DNA of 64,000 nt from Pithys albifrons albifrons (taxonomy: Eukaryota; Chordata; Aves; Passeriformes; Thamnophilidae): the NCBI RefSeq assembly GCF_047495875.1, contig NC_092463.1, positions 10,798,622-10,862,621 on the forward strand. The letters run 5' to 3'. Each line of letters begins with the position of its first letter. Positions within the stretch are counted from its first letter, which is position 1. Shown piece after piece: positions 1 to 13,800 of this stretch. A program made the translations under genes and the position numbers. The notes beneath the pieces were generated by a model. That model saw only the letters and a list, made by a program, of their open reading frames with translations, was not told the origin of the DNA and ran no database searches.

Positions 1-3000
1 GAGCCTCCGGGCAAGGTCTCTGCTAGTTTTCAGATGTAAATAGGCAGTTCCGACAGGAAAACACAGACTTTTCTTCCCAGTTATCTATGGACTGGTCATA
101 ACCTCCAAGCTGGATGTGGTTCAAGGCCTTACTTTGCTATTGTGTGAATATAGGCCATTACTGCTCCTCTCTGACAGCATAAACAAGAAAAAAAAACTAC
201 CTAAGATATGGCAGTGTTTTCTAAGAAGCCATTCCTGCTCAAATCTTCTTCCCTAACAAGAAAAGGGGAAAATTTGTCAATATGTGAGGCAGCATGCCCT
301 GGGACCCTGGGAAAGTGCAGACCTGGCGGGTGCTGCCACGTTCTGGGGTGCTGTGCCACCACCCCAGGGACAGCAGTGTCCCAGCATGGGGCAGCCTCTC
401 TGCCCAGAGCCTTGTGTGCAGAAGGGATCCTGGACAGGGGCTGGAGCAGGTTTGTAATTGTCACTTGCTTTGCTTCTGGTGCAGCGCTGAGCATGGGCAG
501 AGTGGCAGAGGAGCAGGAAGGAACAGACTGCTCCATCTCCAGGGAGTCCTCTGTGTGCTTTTGGGGCTCCATGAGACCTTGGCTTTGTTACACTCTGTCC
601 CTCATGTCACTAAAGGGCAGTGAGAGCATCCCATGTCCTGCCTGCCCTTCCTGACTGCATGGCTGCTCCAAAGGCGAGCCCTGGTGTCCCTCACATTTCA
701 TAGCTGTCCATTGTGGCTTCAGTAAGACCCTTCCTGGGACATGGTAAGGCTGGGGGAGCTGGGAGAGCTGCAGCCTGGACAGGTGGGCACGGTCAGGCTG
801 GAGGACTGGGTGGGCACTTGCCCTCCAAAGGGTGCCAGCCCTGCCAGGCACGCTGGGCCAGTCACCCTCCCCTCCTGCTGGATTGCACATTTTATCAAGG
901 GTGGGAAGGGATGGCAGACCTGGATGACAGGCCTTATTGTGACAGCAGGGTCAGGGTCAGCCTCTGCAATTGGGAATTTCAAGCATCAAGAATTCCAGAA
1001 AAATTTAAATAAAAACCCCTCTGACATTTCTATCACCGTTGGGCTAAAAAAAATCCCACAGCATGTGGATGGTTCTGACCATGTACATGTCAATGTCTAT
1101 GTATGTCTCTGCCATTTGACATCCACAGTCAGACGAGGGTATATTCCACTTGGAAGCAGCAGCTGGGAGCTGTGAGGGACACTGGGCTCACCATTGCTGT
1201 GTATGGAGAAACTCTGCTTTCAATGAGGCTTCGTAGCATCAAGTCTGTGACCCCTGTGTGTAGTGTCCAGTCATGGAGAGACTAAACAAAGATTTGGGTT
1301 TGTCCCTGAGGTTTAGTGCTCGTGGCACATGTGAAGTTTTTCAGAGCCAGAGGGCCCAGAGGGCTGGGGTGTGCATGGAGGGGTGGTGGGGAGAGATGGT
1401 CTGGTGTGGAGGCAGATGGTATGGGAGGGGTGTCCTCTGCCATCCCTAAGTCACCTGGGAAGAGCAGATGGTGTGTGGGGAGGTTCCTGGTACATCCCCG
1501 GGAGGGGAAGCAGTGGCAAGGGAATGCTGGGTCACTCCCTAGGACTGTCTGAGGTGATTGAGGGTGGAGGAGAGGCTGCAGGGAAGGAGGATGAGGATTT
1601 TCCTTGTTTGGGGGGATTTTAACACACTCTGTTGTGTGACCTGACCTTCCCGAGTTATCCAGCCACCTACTTTCTAACCTTCACCCTAGGCTGGAGTTAA
1701 AGCGCTTGTGTGGGATTTGTGCCGCTCTCTGCAGAGGGCTGGAAAGCAAGGTCACACTCAGAATCCTTCTTCAGGATTACCTTGTGGCCTTGGGATGTGG
1801 ACAGGGACAGCCCTGCCATTGCCATCACCCTGCCAGGGCCACTGTGGAGCTGTGCTGCGTATCACCCTCTTGGCCTTGCATCCAGTGACTCCACTTCTGT
1901 GAGCAGGACACGATTGCTGAGAGTTCCGCACTGAGACTCCCTGCATAAAATTCCCCTCTCACTTCTTTCACACCCAAGGTTTCATTGGGATCCCCTTGGC
2001 ACAAGGATCATGCCACTGCTGTGCTCACCAATCACCCAGACATGCCAGCCTTGGGGATGTGGACAGCAAGTACTCCTGATGATTTAATGCTCTGGCTTTT
2101 TTGGGAGCTGTGCTCCATCTATCACGTCTCTGGCTCTGCACTGGGCTGGTTGTGTGGTGAGGAATGATTTGTCACTCATGTGCCCCACACTGATTGGGGC
2201 CAGGGTTTGGCTGGCTGCTTTGAAGTATTGCAGAGCCTTGCCAGCCACTCCCATCCTTTGAGGTCCTGTTTCCCAGGGTCACCTTCAGTGCTCTGTGCTG
2301 AAGGCAGTGGAAAACAGATGCTCCTTAATTATGCTGCAAGGTCTGAGAAAAGACCTGACATTTGCTGAAGTGCCACCTGCACTTTCCTGGTTTACTTAGT
2401 GGCTTTGCCAAGGATGTGACAGGGAATGGAAGGCTTGATGGTGAAAAACACAGGTAACAAATACTCTGGGACATGCTGAGGTCTGTTGGATATCAAATGT
2501 ACATGAGGAGAAGCAATCCATAAAACTGTGCGACCTTGGAGAAGGCAAGACACTTGCTGATTGCAAAATTATATAGTAAATTTTGTTTTATCCCCTTTCC
2601 TCCTTCTTCCCAAGATGAGCCTGTCAGTTCTGGAAACTCATAACACTGATCCCCATATTAATTGGAATAACTTGCACCCAATTTGGAGGCTTTTGTCTTT
2701 AGCACCCAGCTGGGAGCAATGCCTAAGCCATGGGTGGGGAAGGGTGTGTGTGTGGGATAGGCAGCATGACACTGAAGATTTGATTTTAAGTCTTAAATGC
2801 CTGCCTTTAACCTAGCACCCCATGGTCCATGTGGAAAGGAGGAGGAAGGGGCACTTGTGTGTGCTGCAGTCTCTGGCTCTGTAGCAAGGGCTGAGCTGGA
2901 TCCCCCCCAGTTTCCCCCAGTGGCCCTGGGGACACCAGTCCTGGGAAGGGTACACACCTGGTGCCATCTAGTGGCACTGGTGAAAGGGCCATGGCTCTTC

Positions 3001-5269
3001 TATATTTATTATTTGTGTTGTTATTATGGAGTATCACAGGGGAATATACCTGTGCAGTATATCAGTTGTGAGTGGCCCCTTATCAGGTTGTGAGACTTGC
3101 AAGGCAACAAAAAGTTGGGAATTCTGGTGTAAAGTAGGATGCGTAGAGCATGTAGATGTTTCTGCCAGCCAAATAACCAGCAGTTGTATGTGAAGATTGC
3201 AAAAGACAGTGATAAGCAGAATTGTAGGGATGTGCCCTGTATTTATAGAAATAGCTGGAGCTTGTGAGTGCAGAGGAGAGGTTGGGAGGCAGTGCTGAAG
3301 AGCCAGGACCCAAGGACGTTATTTCTTCCTGCTCCACAGCAGCCAGGGTTCCTGCTGCAGTAAAGGGCTTTAAGATAAGGTTTTAGTTGGCTTAATTTGA
3401 CCTAGGGCCATATGGGCACCAGAGGATAGGTTTCTGCCCTCACTCCTCATTGCCTCCTCACCACCTTCATCACATTGGCTCTTGGGGTCGGCTCCACTTG
3501 TGTGACAGCAAATTAACAGCCAAAATACATAGTTCTGCATGGGTTTGCCTCTCCTCTTTACTTCTTGGGAGCTCTGGTGCTATTACCTTTCTTGGAGCTC
3601 CAGCTGCCAGCTCCACATCTGTTGATACTGTCTCCTATTGCCATCCTGGTTTTCAGCCTGGTCCCAGCTGCCCTCCCCAAGCTGTCCCGTTGCCCACTTC
3701 ATGGACTGTGGTGTTGCCTGTGCCTGCCTGTCCTGTCCAACTTTGCTCACACAGCCTGTGCGAGACCATTGCATATTGTCCTGATGAACTGTTCTAAAAG
3801 AGGTGTCAGTCTGCCAGCAATTACAATAAATAAGACTGAGTTTAAAGCAGCTGCTGGGAAAACCCCTTTGTTTCAGAGCTGAGACAAACTGTTTGCAAGA
3901 GAAGACTGTCTGGAATGGTTTGTTATATCATATATCCTAGCAGGGTTTTGGAAAAAAATCTAAATCTGCTCTTGGTTCACAGATGAATATCAGACTTTTC
4001 TCTTCACTGGATTTTACCCTCTAAACTTCTCCACAATGATCTTTTGTGCCTAAAAAATGGGCTTGTGCTATGACGAATGATGTAATCATATTCCATTCCA
4101 GACTGCCCAGTGCTCAGAAAGATTCAGATCTCCATTCCCAAACACTTGCTGCAGTTTCTGCTGATGCAGCCACATGGTTTATGGCCCATTTTGCTTATGT
4201 CTGTTGGGGTCTCACTTGGTATGAACCAAACTTTAGAGGGAAAGGAGGGACTGGCAAGGTGAAGGATGAACCCACACTGAGGTGTTGCAGCTCAGGAAAG
4301 AGGTGGGGAAGATGCTAAGCATGAAGTCTTAATTGAAAGTTCTGTGGGAGAGCGGGGAGAACACTTCTGTGCACAGGCTGAGGGCTATGCTCTGCCTGGT
4401 ATGAAGCACCTAGGTAGTGATAGTGTGGAGGAAGCTTTGGCAGTGTGCAGGACAGCATTTTGCAATCCTGACACACGTGTGTGTGCTCTTGCTGCACAGG
4501 TTACCAGGACTGTCCTGAAGCGGATGACAGCAACTGTACAGCACTAGGCTATGGACACCAAGGCCATCCTCATCCTCTCAGGTCTGAGCTGCTTGTTGCA
4601 CTCATGGGTGTCCCCTCTGCAATTCCAGGCAGGGATGTTTGGTTCAGGCATCCAGGAGCTGGTTTGGAGCTGGTCTGTCAGTGGAGCTGGCTGTCTAGGG
4701 GCTGCTGTGTGCCCTGGTGCTGCTGTGGTAGTGGTTATGGTACCTGGGCAGGAGGCTGAAGCACTCACTGCATCAGGCAGGTCACAGCCACAACGGCAGC
4801 ACTTGTCTGCAGCTTTGTCCTGTGCAGGATAGGGAACAGGAGCGCGCCCACTCCTCTACCCTGTGTCGCGACCTGCCTGCCCTTAGAGCTGCCGCAGCTG
4901 CTGGGGCAGCTGGATATCCTCCTGGCCTCCCTGACAGTGTGTACCCCTGAATGGGCATTGGTGATGAAGAGCCTCTATTGGGGCCGACTCAGCCCAAACT
5001 CCTGAGGTGATGGCCCCAGGGGCCTTATTATAGCCGTGGTTCACGGTGCTTCCAGGATGAACTGTCCATGGCAGGTGGTTCAAGTGCCTGGGACATGGCC
5101 TTGGGCTGGTTGCTGGGATACACAGGTGGTGGACTCTGCTGGGTCTACTTTGAAGCAGCAGCACGAGTGGAATTGCAAAGACGGAGTCTGCCCCTGTGCT
5201 GGAGGTGCTGCCACCTCCCCTCCTCTGTCATTAATTCCAGCTGTGAGTAAGGTCTGTAGTGACCCCTTA
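1..5269. other. No gene recognised
   Basis: Open frames here are all below 150 codons and mutually overlapping, and none resembles a known family. There is mixed-composition single-copy DNA and no clear repeat. Confidence 0.6.
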
Positions 5270-5660
5270 GCCTTGGCGCCGGCGGGTCCCCTGACAGAGG
5301 GGACGGTCTCAGGGCAGTCCCCAGCCCCAGCCCTGCCTGTGTCACCTCGTCCCCTCAACACGAGGCAGCCTGTCTGCCCTAGCCCGAGCCAAGCCGCGGA
5401 CCCCCAGGATGCCTTCTCCTCGCTGCCGAGCGCCCGTGTGGAGCCAGGGTCCACCACTAGATGGGAGTAAAGCCTGCGCAACACCCGAGCCCACGCGTGG
5501 GGCGGCGCGGAGCGGGAGCATCCTCCGGGAAGGCGGAGACGGGGGGCCAGGGCTGTGCTCCGCGAGGGCACGGCCGTCACCCGGGGTTAAGGCGTGGAGG
5601 GTTTCTAATTACAAACACGGGCTCGGGACCAGTGCCGACTCTCGCCCACTGACGACTGGT
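5270..5660. promoter_or_regulatory. Isolated CpG island
   Basis: This is a GC- and CpG-rich block (GCCGGCGGG, GCCGCGGA, GGGGCGGCGCGGAGCGGGA, TCCTCCGGGAAGGCGGA) within ordinary DNA. No recognisable coding exon lies in or beside it. It could be a promoter of an unannotated, perhaps non-coding, transcript or a distal regulatory element. Confidence 0.5.
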
Positions 5661-6945
5661 GTCTGATGTTCTTAAGCTCAGTCCTGCCGAATTTCAGCCT
5701 AAAAACTCACGACAGCGGAGCTGGACTCACTTGCAGAAGCAAATATGCCTCGTGTTCGGACACTACCAGACCGATACATGCTTGAGTCCTGCCCTAAGAC
5801 CCAGCTGGGCCCTGCGGTGGCTCCCTGGTCCCCCAGCCCCGAGAGCTGCTGAGCCCCTCGCTGGCAGGATCACCCCACTCCCTTCCAGTCAGGGTAGTGC
5901 AGGGCAGGGCTGAGCACTGTGAGCAGCTCTGTGCCATGGCAGAGGGGCCATGTGGGTTGTGCTTCCTTCTCCTGTCATGCTTACACTTAGGTCTTCCATA
6001 AAATTCCCACCAATTTACTCCTCTTTCCTCTCTGGGACCTCAGCCCTGTCAAAAGTGCTGTGTCAGGGCTGTCTCCATCCTTGTTCTGCCTGCTGGCCAT
6101 ATCTCACCAGAGACTCCCAGATGGAGCCTGTTCCTTCCCTGCCTTGGGGAAAGTCCTGCAGCCAAACTGCTCAGCCACAATAGGGTTTGCGCATCCTGGA
6201 GCTGCAGCTGTCCTGCCTGTCCCTTGGCCCCGGCTCAGGCCTGTGCCCAGGGCATGGCAGGTGCTGCTGGTGCTTAGTCATGGAGGGGGGGTGTGGTGTG
6301 TGTCCTGTAGCAGGAATCTGCACTTCAAGGGAAGAAACAGGGTGCACTAAATTGAAGACCAAACCTATGGTGTTCTTTATAGTGGCTGTCTGAGGCAGGT
6401 GGAGATGTCATGGGGAGCTTCCTGCTGTTTTATGGCCTGCATGGTCATTGGTACCTGCCTTGTCAGAAGCTCCTTCTTGGCTCCTTCTGAAACCAAACAA
6501 GTCCATGCAGGTGGAGCTCAGGCTGCAAGATCATAATCAAAAATAGTCACATCTGAAATGTTTGCCAAGACTGCCTGATGGCCACATGGACTGGGATTAC
6601 TGTGGACACAGTGGGAAATATCTCTGTATATCCAGTACTTGTTGCAGGAAGAGAGGAGAGGTGACAGTGACTGCAGGAGTCAAGTGCCCATGTCCTGTGA
6701 GGCAGACTGGCGCTCAAGAAGCAGAGCTCTGGCTTTGTCTCCCCTATTGCCTATTTAAAAAACAGGACCATGGAGGATTGTGGAGCTGTCAACAAACCTT
6801 GTGGATTTACAACATACAAGGAAGCATTGAGTGAGCAGTTTCCTGAGAGTGATCAGGGAAGAACTGCCTGGTTGTGAGACCATGGCTTGGTATCAAAGCC
6901 AGTGTGGAGCTGAGTTTCCCTGAAGACTGCTTTGCCTTCCCTACT

Positions 6946-6970
6946 TTGCCTTGCCTTGCCTTGCCTTGCT
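6946..6970. repeat. (TTGCC)5 microsatellite
   Basis: Five tandem TTGCC units, the last with one mismatch. Confidence 0.9.
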
Positions 6971-7795
6971 TTCTCACTATTGCGCTTCTTTTTAGAAATA
7001 ATTTTTACCTCTTTGAGAGTCAACATCTTTAGTCCTACTTTCTTTCCTAAATTAAACTGTCTTGATTCCTTCTATGCTTACTCAGACATTACATTTCTGG
7101 TCTGTCAGTCATTCTCCTTCTTGTCCTTTGGACTCCAGAATGGCAAGATCAGATGTTGCACAGTAGTTGAGCTTAAGTAGGGGAGTTTTTTTCGTTGTTG
7201 TCTCAGCTAGAGGCTTTATTTTTCATAGCAATGTGCTGACACAGCCTGTTCATGACCTGTTGTTACTCCTGAGTGAATTTTTGCAGAGTCATTACTGAAT
7301 GGGCAACTTCTTCCCTGTGTTTGTACAGTTCTTTACTTCTCTGGCATTGCCACATGCTGCTCTTATTCTGTTTGAACTATATCCTATTAATTTTTTTGTT
7401 TTCCTAGATAATTCTGATACCAAATCCTGATGCCTAATTCTGCACACCATGCTTGCAGTCCTTGAATCTTTCATAAGCATTCTCTGCATTTCAGCATCCA
7501 ATTATTAATGAAGCTGGCTTAGACCAGACTCCTCTGGACTTATGCTCAACACCCCATGCAGTTCTGCTCTGATAATGGATCTCTATCTGGTTTTGTGTCT
7601 GCCTCCCAGAAGCCTTGCAGGAGCAGACCCCCAGTTTGAGGTCTGTGTGCCCAGAGAGAGGTGGTGTGCTCCCCAGACCTGTGCCAAGCCACAGCCAGAA
7701 GCCACTTCTACCTCACTTTTTTACATGAATGGTGCTTGAGACAGTGTTAAAAGTCTCATTAAAATCAACAGTCCAACCATCCCACCTGACCATGA

Positions 7796-8002
7796 GCAAG
7801 CACCTCTTTACTGTAAGGGTGACTAAGCACTGGAACAGGCTGCCCAGAGAGGTTGTGGATTCTCCTTCCCTGGAGAGTTTCAAAAGCCAACTGGACACAA
7901 TCCTGAATAATATGCTCCTGGGGACCCTGCTTTTGCAGGGAGGTTACACTGAATGACCTCCAGTGGTCCCTTCCAAGCTTACCCATTCTGTGATTCTGTG
8001 AT
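7796..8002 (+). mobile_element. CR1 3' fragment
   Basis: It shows the CR1 3' signature: an AAGCACTGGAACAGGCTGCC core, AGAGAGGTTGTGGATTCTCC, CCTTCCAAGC and a terminal pair of TTCTGTGA repeats. It is 5'-truncated, as is usual for avian CR1. The short open frame across it is not a gene. Confidence 0.85.
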
Positions 8003-10519
8003 CCACAGCTCCTCTGCTTTCCGGGAGGAGAAACTCTTGCCACAAAGGAAGAGTAAATAGATTTATGCAGAAAAAACTTGATTAAAACAGTATTGGTGTA
8101 TTGACTTGGTATATTCTCATGCTTAAAACTCTTTAATTCTACCAATAGGAGCCAAATATGCCCAGATCTTATTCCTCTCCTTCTTTTAAGATCAGCACTG
8201 CTTGCTCTTGCTCAGGGAGTCACCTCCCTCCTGGTCACTGTGGTGGATGGCTGCAGGATGGCTTTGATCAATTTTCTAAACATGCTGAGACATGTTGGGT
8301 GGACAAAATCCACCTCTGGAAGCCTCTGGTTTATTTAAGCTGCAGTTGGACACACAGTATGTTAGCATTGTCTCATTTAATTTACCTTTTGGCAGCATCA
8401 TTGGCATAAAACCCTCTCTGCATGTGTGTCCCCCTGGTGCTGGTGCAGTTCTTGAGAAGTGGCAATGGGAATAACAGAGGCTGCTTAAGGCAAGGCTGCT
8501 GCTGGAGCAGATGCATGTCTGAGCACTCACAGTTGTGTTCCCCTGGTGTTTCTCATCCCTCGGTGCCAACATCTGTGCTGCAGCTGTCCAGTCTCTTCCC
8601 AGATTCCTGTGCCATTGTTTTATATGAATCTCCTGAAATTTGAATAACTTGTTTTCTTTCTGTAATTCCTTCTTGAACTTCAAAGGATTAAGGAATTTAT
8701 GATTCAACGGAATTGCCATCATGCTGCATATTCTCCTCCTGCAGTGGGAGGTTTCTTCGTGCCTTTAATGTTATGTCCTGAGGAGCTACTTGCTCCTCTA
8801 AATTCCTCTTTCCCTGTAGACCAAACTGCCACAGGGTCTTTGCTGTTGTATCTGTGTCTGCTGCAACCTGCCTCCCACTCACTTCACTATTCCAGTGCCT
8901 TCCATCCCGAGAATCAGCCTTTCTCTGGTCTCCCTATACCTGGTCCTATCTTCCTTTGCCCAGAGCTGGATCCTTTCTCCCAGCCATGAGGAGGGAGATC
9001 AGAAAAGCAGAACTGCACCCTGCATACTCAGTGCAGGCATGAGAAGGACTTCCCAAGGAATCCATGGAGGTTCAGGCTCACAACAGACATCCTCGGAGCT
9101 GAAGCAGAGCAGCTCATAGGTACAGCTAGGTCGAGCATCTCTGGAAGGAGTTGTGGGGACGACAGCAGAGCAGGGGACCCTGGAAGGAAAATGTGGTCTC
9201 TCCAAAATAGCAATCCAGGGGATATAACAGATCTGAGGAGGTGGATAGCCCAGAGATTCAGGACAGTCAGGCTGCCTCATGCACATATGTGCCTTCTGTG
9301 CTGTCATTCTCTGCCTACCACAGGGTTGTTTAGGAATGAGAGTCACCCTTACTGTGTGACCTCCAGATAAATCACTTCTACAGCTGAGTTTCAGGAAAAA
9401 AAAGCTCCAAGATGGCTGGAGAGACTGAGGCACATGGCCCTGGGAGTAGCTATCCCAAACCAATGCTGTGCCTCCGTTTCCCTTTTAAAGCTGCAGTGCT
9501 GCTGCTACATGCTCTGCCACATTTTGGCAGGTACATCCCAGCTGTGGGAATGTGCAGGGGGTTTGTCCTGTCTCACTGCCAGGGCCTGCAGGCAAACCCA
9601 AGCTGGTATCTGACTTTTTTGTGTCCTGGTCCTCAGCAGAAACTGAGCTGCCAAACCCATGGGGTTAAGATGTGTTTGGGGTTTTCCCTGTCCTATACCA
9701 GGAGAATGTTGGAGTTTTATATAAGGGCTGGCGTGGCAGTATGGGTGCAGGAAAAGAGACAATTCTGGTAAATCACATGTCTCCCAAAGGCTTGGGAAAC
9801 TGTCCAGACTGCCAGACATGACACAAGCTCATATTTCAGCATGCTTTAAGGACTGAGTCAAAGCAAGGCTGTAGCTACTAACAAAGATAGAGTGTGGCCT
9901 CACTCTTTTGATTCAAAAATCCAGATCCAAGCTTCTCCCAGAAGAGCTCCTCCATCCATGGAGAAATGACAGAACACTGCCCTGAAGGAACAGCACTCTG
10001 GGTTCATTTAGACACCATCTGATTTCCATTTTCATAAAAGCAGAGATGTTTCTGTTAGCCTCAAATGTTTTGCACAATGCTGGTCTCCTATGGTTTCAGC
10101 ACTGATGAAATTCCCATTTCACCTCAGATAGGATGCAGCTTGATACCTCTCTCCTGGCCGTAAATGAGGGCTGGGGACACATCCCTGGGTCTGCTGGTGT
10201 CTGCCAGCACGGGCAGGGTAGCACTGCCTCACCACTGAGGTGCTGACTCTTGGACACTGAGAGCAAAGGCTGTCCTCCAACCTGGGCTGACACCTCCAGC
10301 AACTCCCCCAGGGCTATGCTAGGAGCTGATGCCAGGGGTCTTGGAGACAGAGGCAGCAGCCTGCTCTCTGACAGCCACTAGGTTTGGAAAGACAACTGTT
10401 GGTCAGAAGGATCTCTGCTGAAATCTTCCTTGTTTGCAGTTAGGAGAGACTTGCCCCAGTAATGGATGTGTGGTCAGTAGAGAGTCCAGTGGATAGGTTT
10501 AGACCATGTGGCCAGTGAA

Positions 10520-10860
10520 CAAAGGTTGCAGAAGCTGGGCTTGCTTAATCTGGCAAAGAGGAAGACAAAGGAGAAATTTGTTTAGCAACCTACATGAAGG
10601 GTGGTTATGATGGCAACAGAACCAAACTCTTCTCAGTATCAGTAAATTATATACCAAGGGAAAATAGAAACAGGATGTAGTTTGGAAAGTTCCGATTCTG
10701 AATCAAGGAAAACCTTCTTCCTTAGGAGATGGTGCAGCCCAGAGAGGCAGTGGACTCTCCTCTTGAAGGACTTTTAAGGCTTCTCTAGGCCAAACCATAG
10801 GACAACCTGACCTAGTATTGGCAATGGTCCTGCTTTGGTTGGGAAAGTGAACTGAAGGCC
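10520..10860 (+). mobile_element. Old CR1 3' fragment
   Basis: It holds decayed CR1 landmarks in the right order: GGGCTTGCTTAATCTGG, a mid-part with AACAGGATGTAG, AACCTTCTTCCTTAGGAG, CAGCCCAGAGAGGCAGTGG, and GACAACCTGACCTAGT. The terminal repeat is not recognisable. Confidence 0.65.
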
Positions 10861-13800
10861 TTTAGAGCCCTTTTCCTGCAGTGGTGTCATCCTGTGAGCC
10901 CTGTGGCCAGGCCAAACTCACTTACGGCTTGTCTGAGTGCCTATTTGTAATGAAGCATCACCTACCTGAAAATAAATAGGAGGTGAAAGCTCTGTGGACT
11001 TTGTCTGCAAAGTTTATTCCCAAGCATGGTGCAACAGGGAGGTTGATGGAGTGAAGGGTTGGGGTGGAGAACACTCTTATCCATCTGTAATTTTGTAACA
11101 TTGACCTATTGTACTAAGAGAAAGGATAAACAAAGAGAGGGAAAATATAATTAAGAGTTGATTAGAGGGGTTTGCATCTCCTTAAAGACAGGAGTAATTT
11201 TCTTTGCCACATATCATACCAGGATGGGACCAGATGGGAAAGAAAAAGTCCCTCTCAGGGACTAGATGAGAGCAGAGTAGAAGAATGGGGATTTCCCTGG
11301 ATCACTGGATGGTCCTTCCCAGTCTGAAGCCTGTTGGCATCAAGGACCTACACTTCTGTATTGCTTCTTGGGAATCAAGGCCTCCCAAGAGCCTGTGGCA
11401 AGGATGGAATTTCCCATAAGGCCCTGTTTTCTCAAGTCATTGAACGAAGAAGTGATGCTTGCTTGGGATGTTTGTTCTTGTTGACATGACTGAAGCATAA
11501 ACACATGTCCCAGCTGCACACAAGGATGTGAGGCAGAGCTCCAGGCTCCCATAAAATCAGAATTCCAGAGTTAAAAGATTAGGGAGGTTTTTATGAGGTA
11601 AAGTTGTCTGGAATTTATAAATGCTCTCTTATAAATACATTTTCTATATTTAACATAGTATCGGCTTTATTTTGTTTTTCTGCTGGGTGACAAGAAGAAA
11701 GAGAACAGAAGATAATTTTGGGGAAGAAATATGAGAAGATTGGTTTACCAATCTGACTTCCCACACTGTTTTTGGAATTACAAATGAGTGCAACTGAGGT
11801 TTGGCAGGGTCTGATGGTGACCTTTCATAGCAGCACTGACTACTTCTCCTGAACCTCTGGCACTACACCAAAATTCTTAAAATAAACACAAAATTCAGAT
11901 AGTATGGAGCCAATTGACCCAATCCACAAACCTCAAACATCTGTGGCATCTGGGAGTGGGTGCAGGATAGCTGCATGGGTCAAGCCAAACACCTCTCCAG
12001 CCCAGCAGCCTCTCTGTGACAGTGGCAAGGGTAGACACCCAGGGAAAGCAGGAGTGGTTGGAGAGGCATGATCCACCCCCTTATGCTCTCTCAGTCCCCA
12101 ACACTTTGCAGCATACACTGATTCAGAGCAGTGTCTGTATTTAGGAGTCCTCAATGCTTTTTGTTTCTCTTGCCCCCTCTCCATCCCTAACTGTCTCTTT
12201 TCTGTGTACAACTGAGCTTTTAGTAACTACAGAATCCCATAGCAGGAGCTGCTGCAACCTAATTACTCCTTGTGCTAAAAAAGGAGTTTTCTGTTTTTGG
12301 GTTGTGTACCTACTTCCCTCTTGTCTGGGAAGAGCTTCTTTTCCTCTTTCCACCCTCTTTAGTCTGCCACTATTCTGCAGACCCTTATCCTTAGCTGACC
12401 CATTTCCAGCCTGAGGAGTCCTGTCATGCTCCCCCAGAAGCTCTACCATGTCTCTGCTCTGGATTCTTCTCCTCCTCTTTAAGGTGAAGGGACCCAAGCT
12501 GTGCTCAGTTCTTGAACTGGACCTCCCATGAGTTTTTCTTATGAGTTTTTCTATTCCTGATTTGTTCACTTTTCCCCCATCTTATTAACTTCTTACATTT
12601 AATTTGAGATTTCTTATCACTTTCTTGCATTAGGTAACATTTCTACAGAGCTTTCTTCCCAGGATCTCACTTGGCTCACCTGTTTTATATGTAAACCAGG
12701 GATTTTGCATTCATTTGCATAAATCTCCTCTGCTCAGACACCTGCTCGCTCAGCCTCATAAGATCACCTTTTCTGCCAAGAGTCATTTGGTGTCACCTAC
12801 AACAGCTGTCACCTGCCTGTCCACCTTACCCAGGTTTGTGCAGAGATCCCATCACAGCCCTGCATGGGAGGACAGCCCCACAATATGAGAGTTACCCCTT
12901 ATTTCCCATCTTTTATTACTTCTCCCTGTGAGAGATTCTCACTCATCCTATTTCTTCCCAGTCTCTCTCTGAGCCTACAGCAGGAGCTTGCCAAACTCCA
13001 TTTGGAAACCTCAATAGTCTACAGCCTCTCCCCTGTGCTCCCTTGCTCACCCTCTCCCCAAACACCTGCGGGGTGGTGAGGTGCAAAGCTGGGCTGGCTC
13101 TTCCCTGGTGCATCACCATGAGATAGGTGAGAAAGGAACCTGCCAGGTGCTGGTGACACCTGACAGGAGCGGCCCAGACTCTGTGGGTGTCTTCCAGGTT
13201 ATTTGAAGACCTCCAAGGGCTGACCTTACTGTAGGGTCCATGCCTGTCCCCCTTCTGACCCTGAGCTGGAGGGAACCTGCCTGTCCCTGTGCTGCTGAAG
13301 GGTGTTTTCTGGGCATGAGGCCACCGTGCAAAGGGGATACTGCTGCTTTGTGCTTCTCCAAGGGTCACCCAACAGTTTTAGGTCCTTCCCACTTGAATCA
13401 GCTGGAAAAAGAGATAGATCTTCCATGTTTCCTAAGGCTTTGACATGTGTCTCTCCAAGCATATCACATACCTGCTCTTTCTCCAACCACGCTCACATTT
13501 GAGCTTTGCATCTCAGGGCACAGGGTTGCATTCTTGTTGTCCCCAGTGTTCTGAATTTTGTTTTGTGAGAACCACAGAAAGGCAGATAGGGGCTTGCTGG
13601 TGAGGCTGCTGCCTTACACCAGGGATATATCCCAGATGTGGTCTGGGAGAGTCCACAGCATCCATGACTATGGCATTTCTCTTTCTTTCTGTTAACTCTG
13701 GAGGTTGTTCACTCAGTTTTAAGCAAACAAGATTTGAAGCTGAATCTGGAAGCACAGAGAGGGACTCCAGCTGTAGATCTTTTATTTTAAAAATGGATAG

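Larger units (their letters stand above)
5661..10519. other. Non-coding stretch with one CR1 and one microsatellite
   Basis: Apart from the TTGCC repeat and the CR1 fragment at 7796-8002, I see no exon or regulatory pattern that I can support. Confidence 0.6.

Noticed and set aside
5080..5580. 166-codon minus-strand open frame over the first CpG island
   Set aside because: GC-rich DNA has few stop codons. The product is Ala/Gly/Arg/Pro-biased with no domain.
7729..7956. Short protein with a HWNRLPREVV-type sequence
   Set aside because: This peptide is the usual translation of the CR1 3' region; other copies occur at 20192-20410 and 59442-59660.
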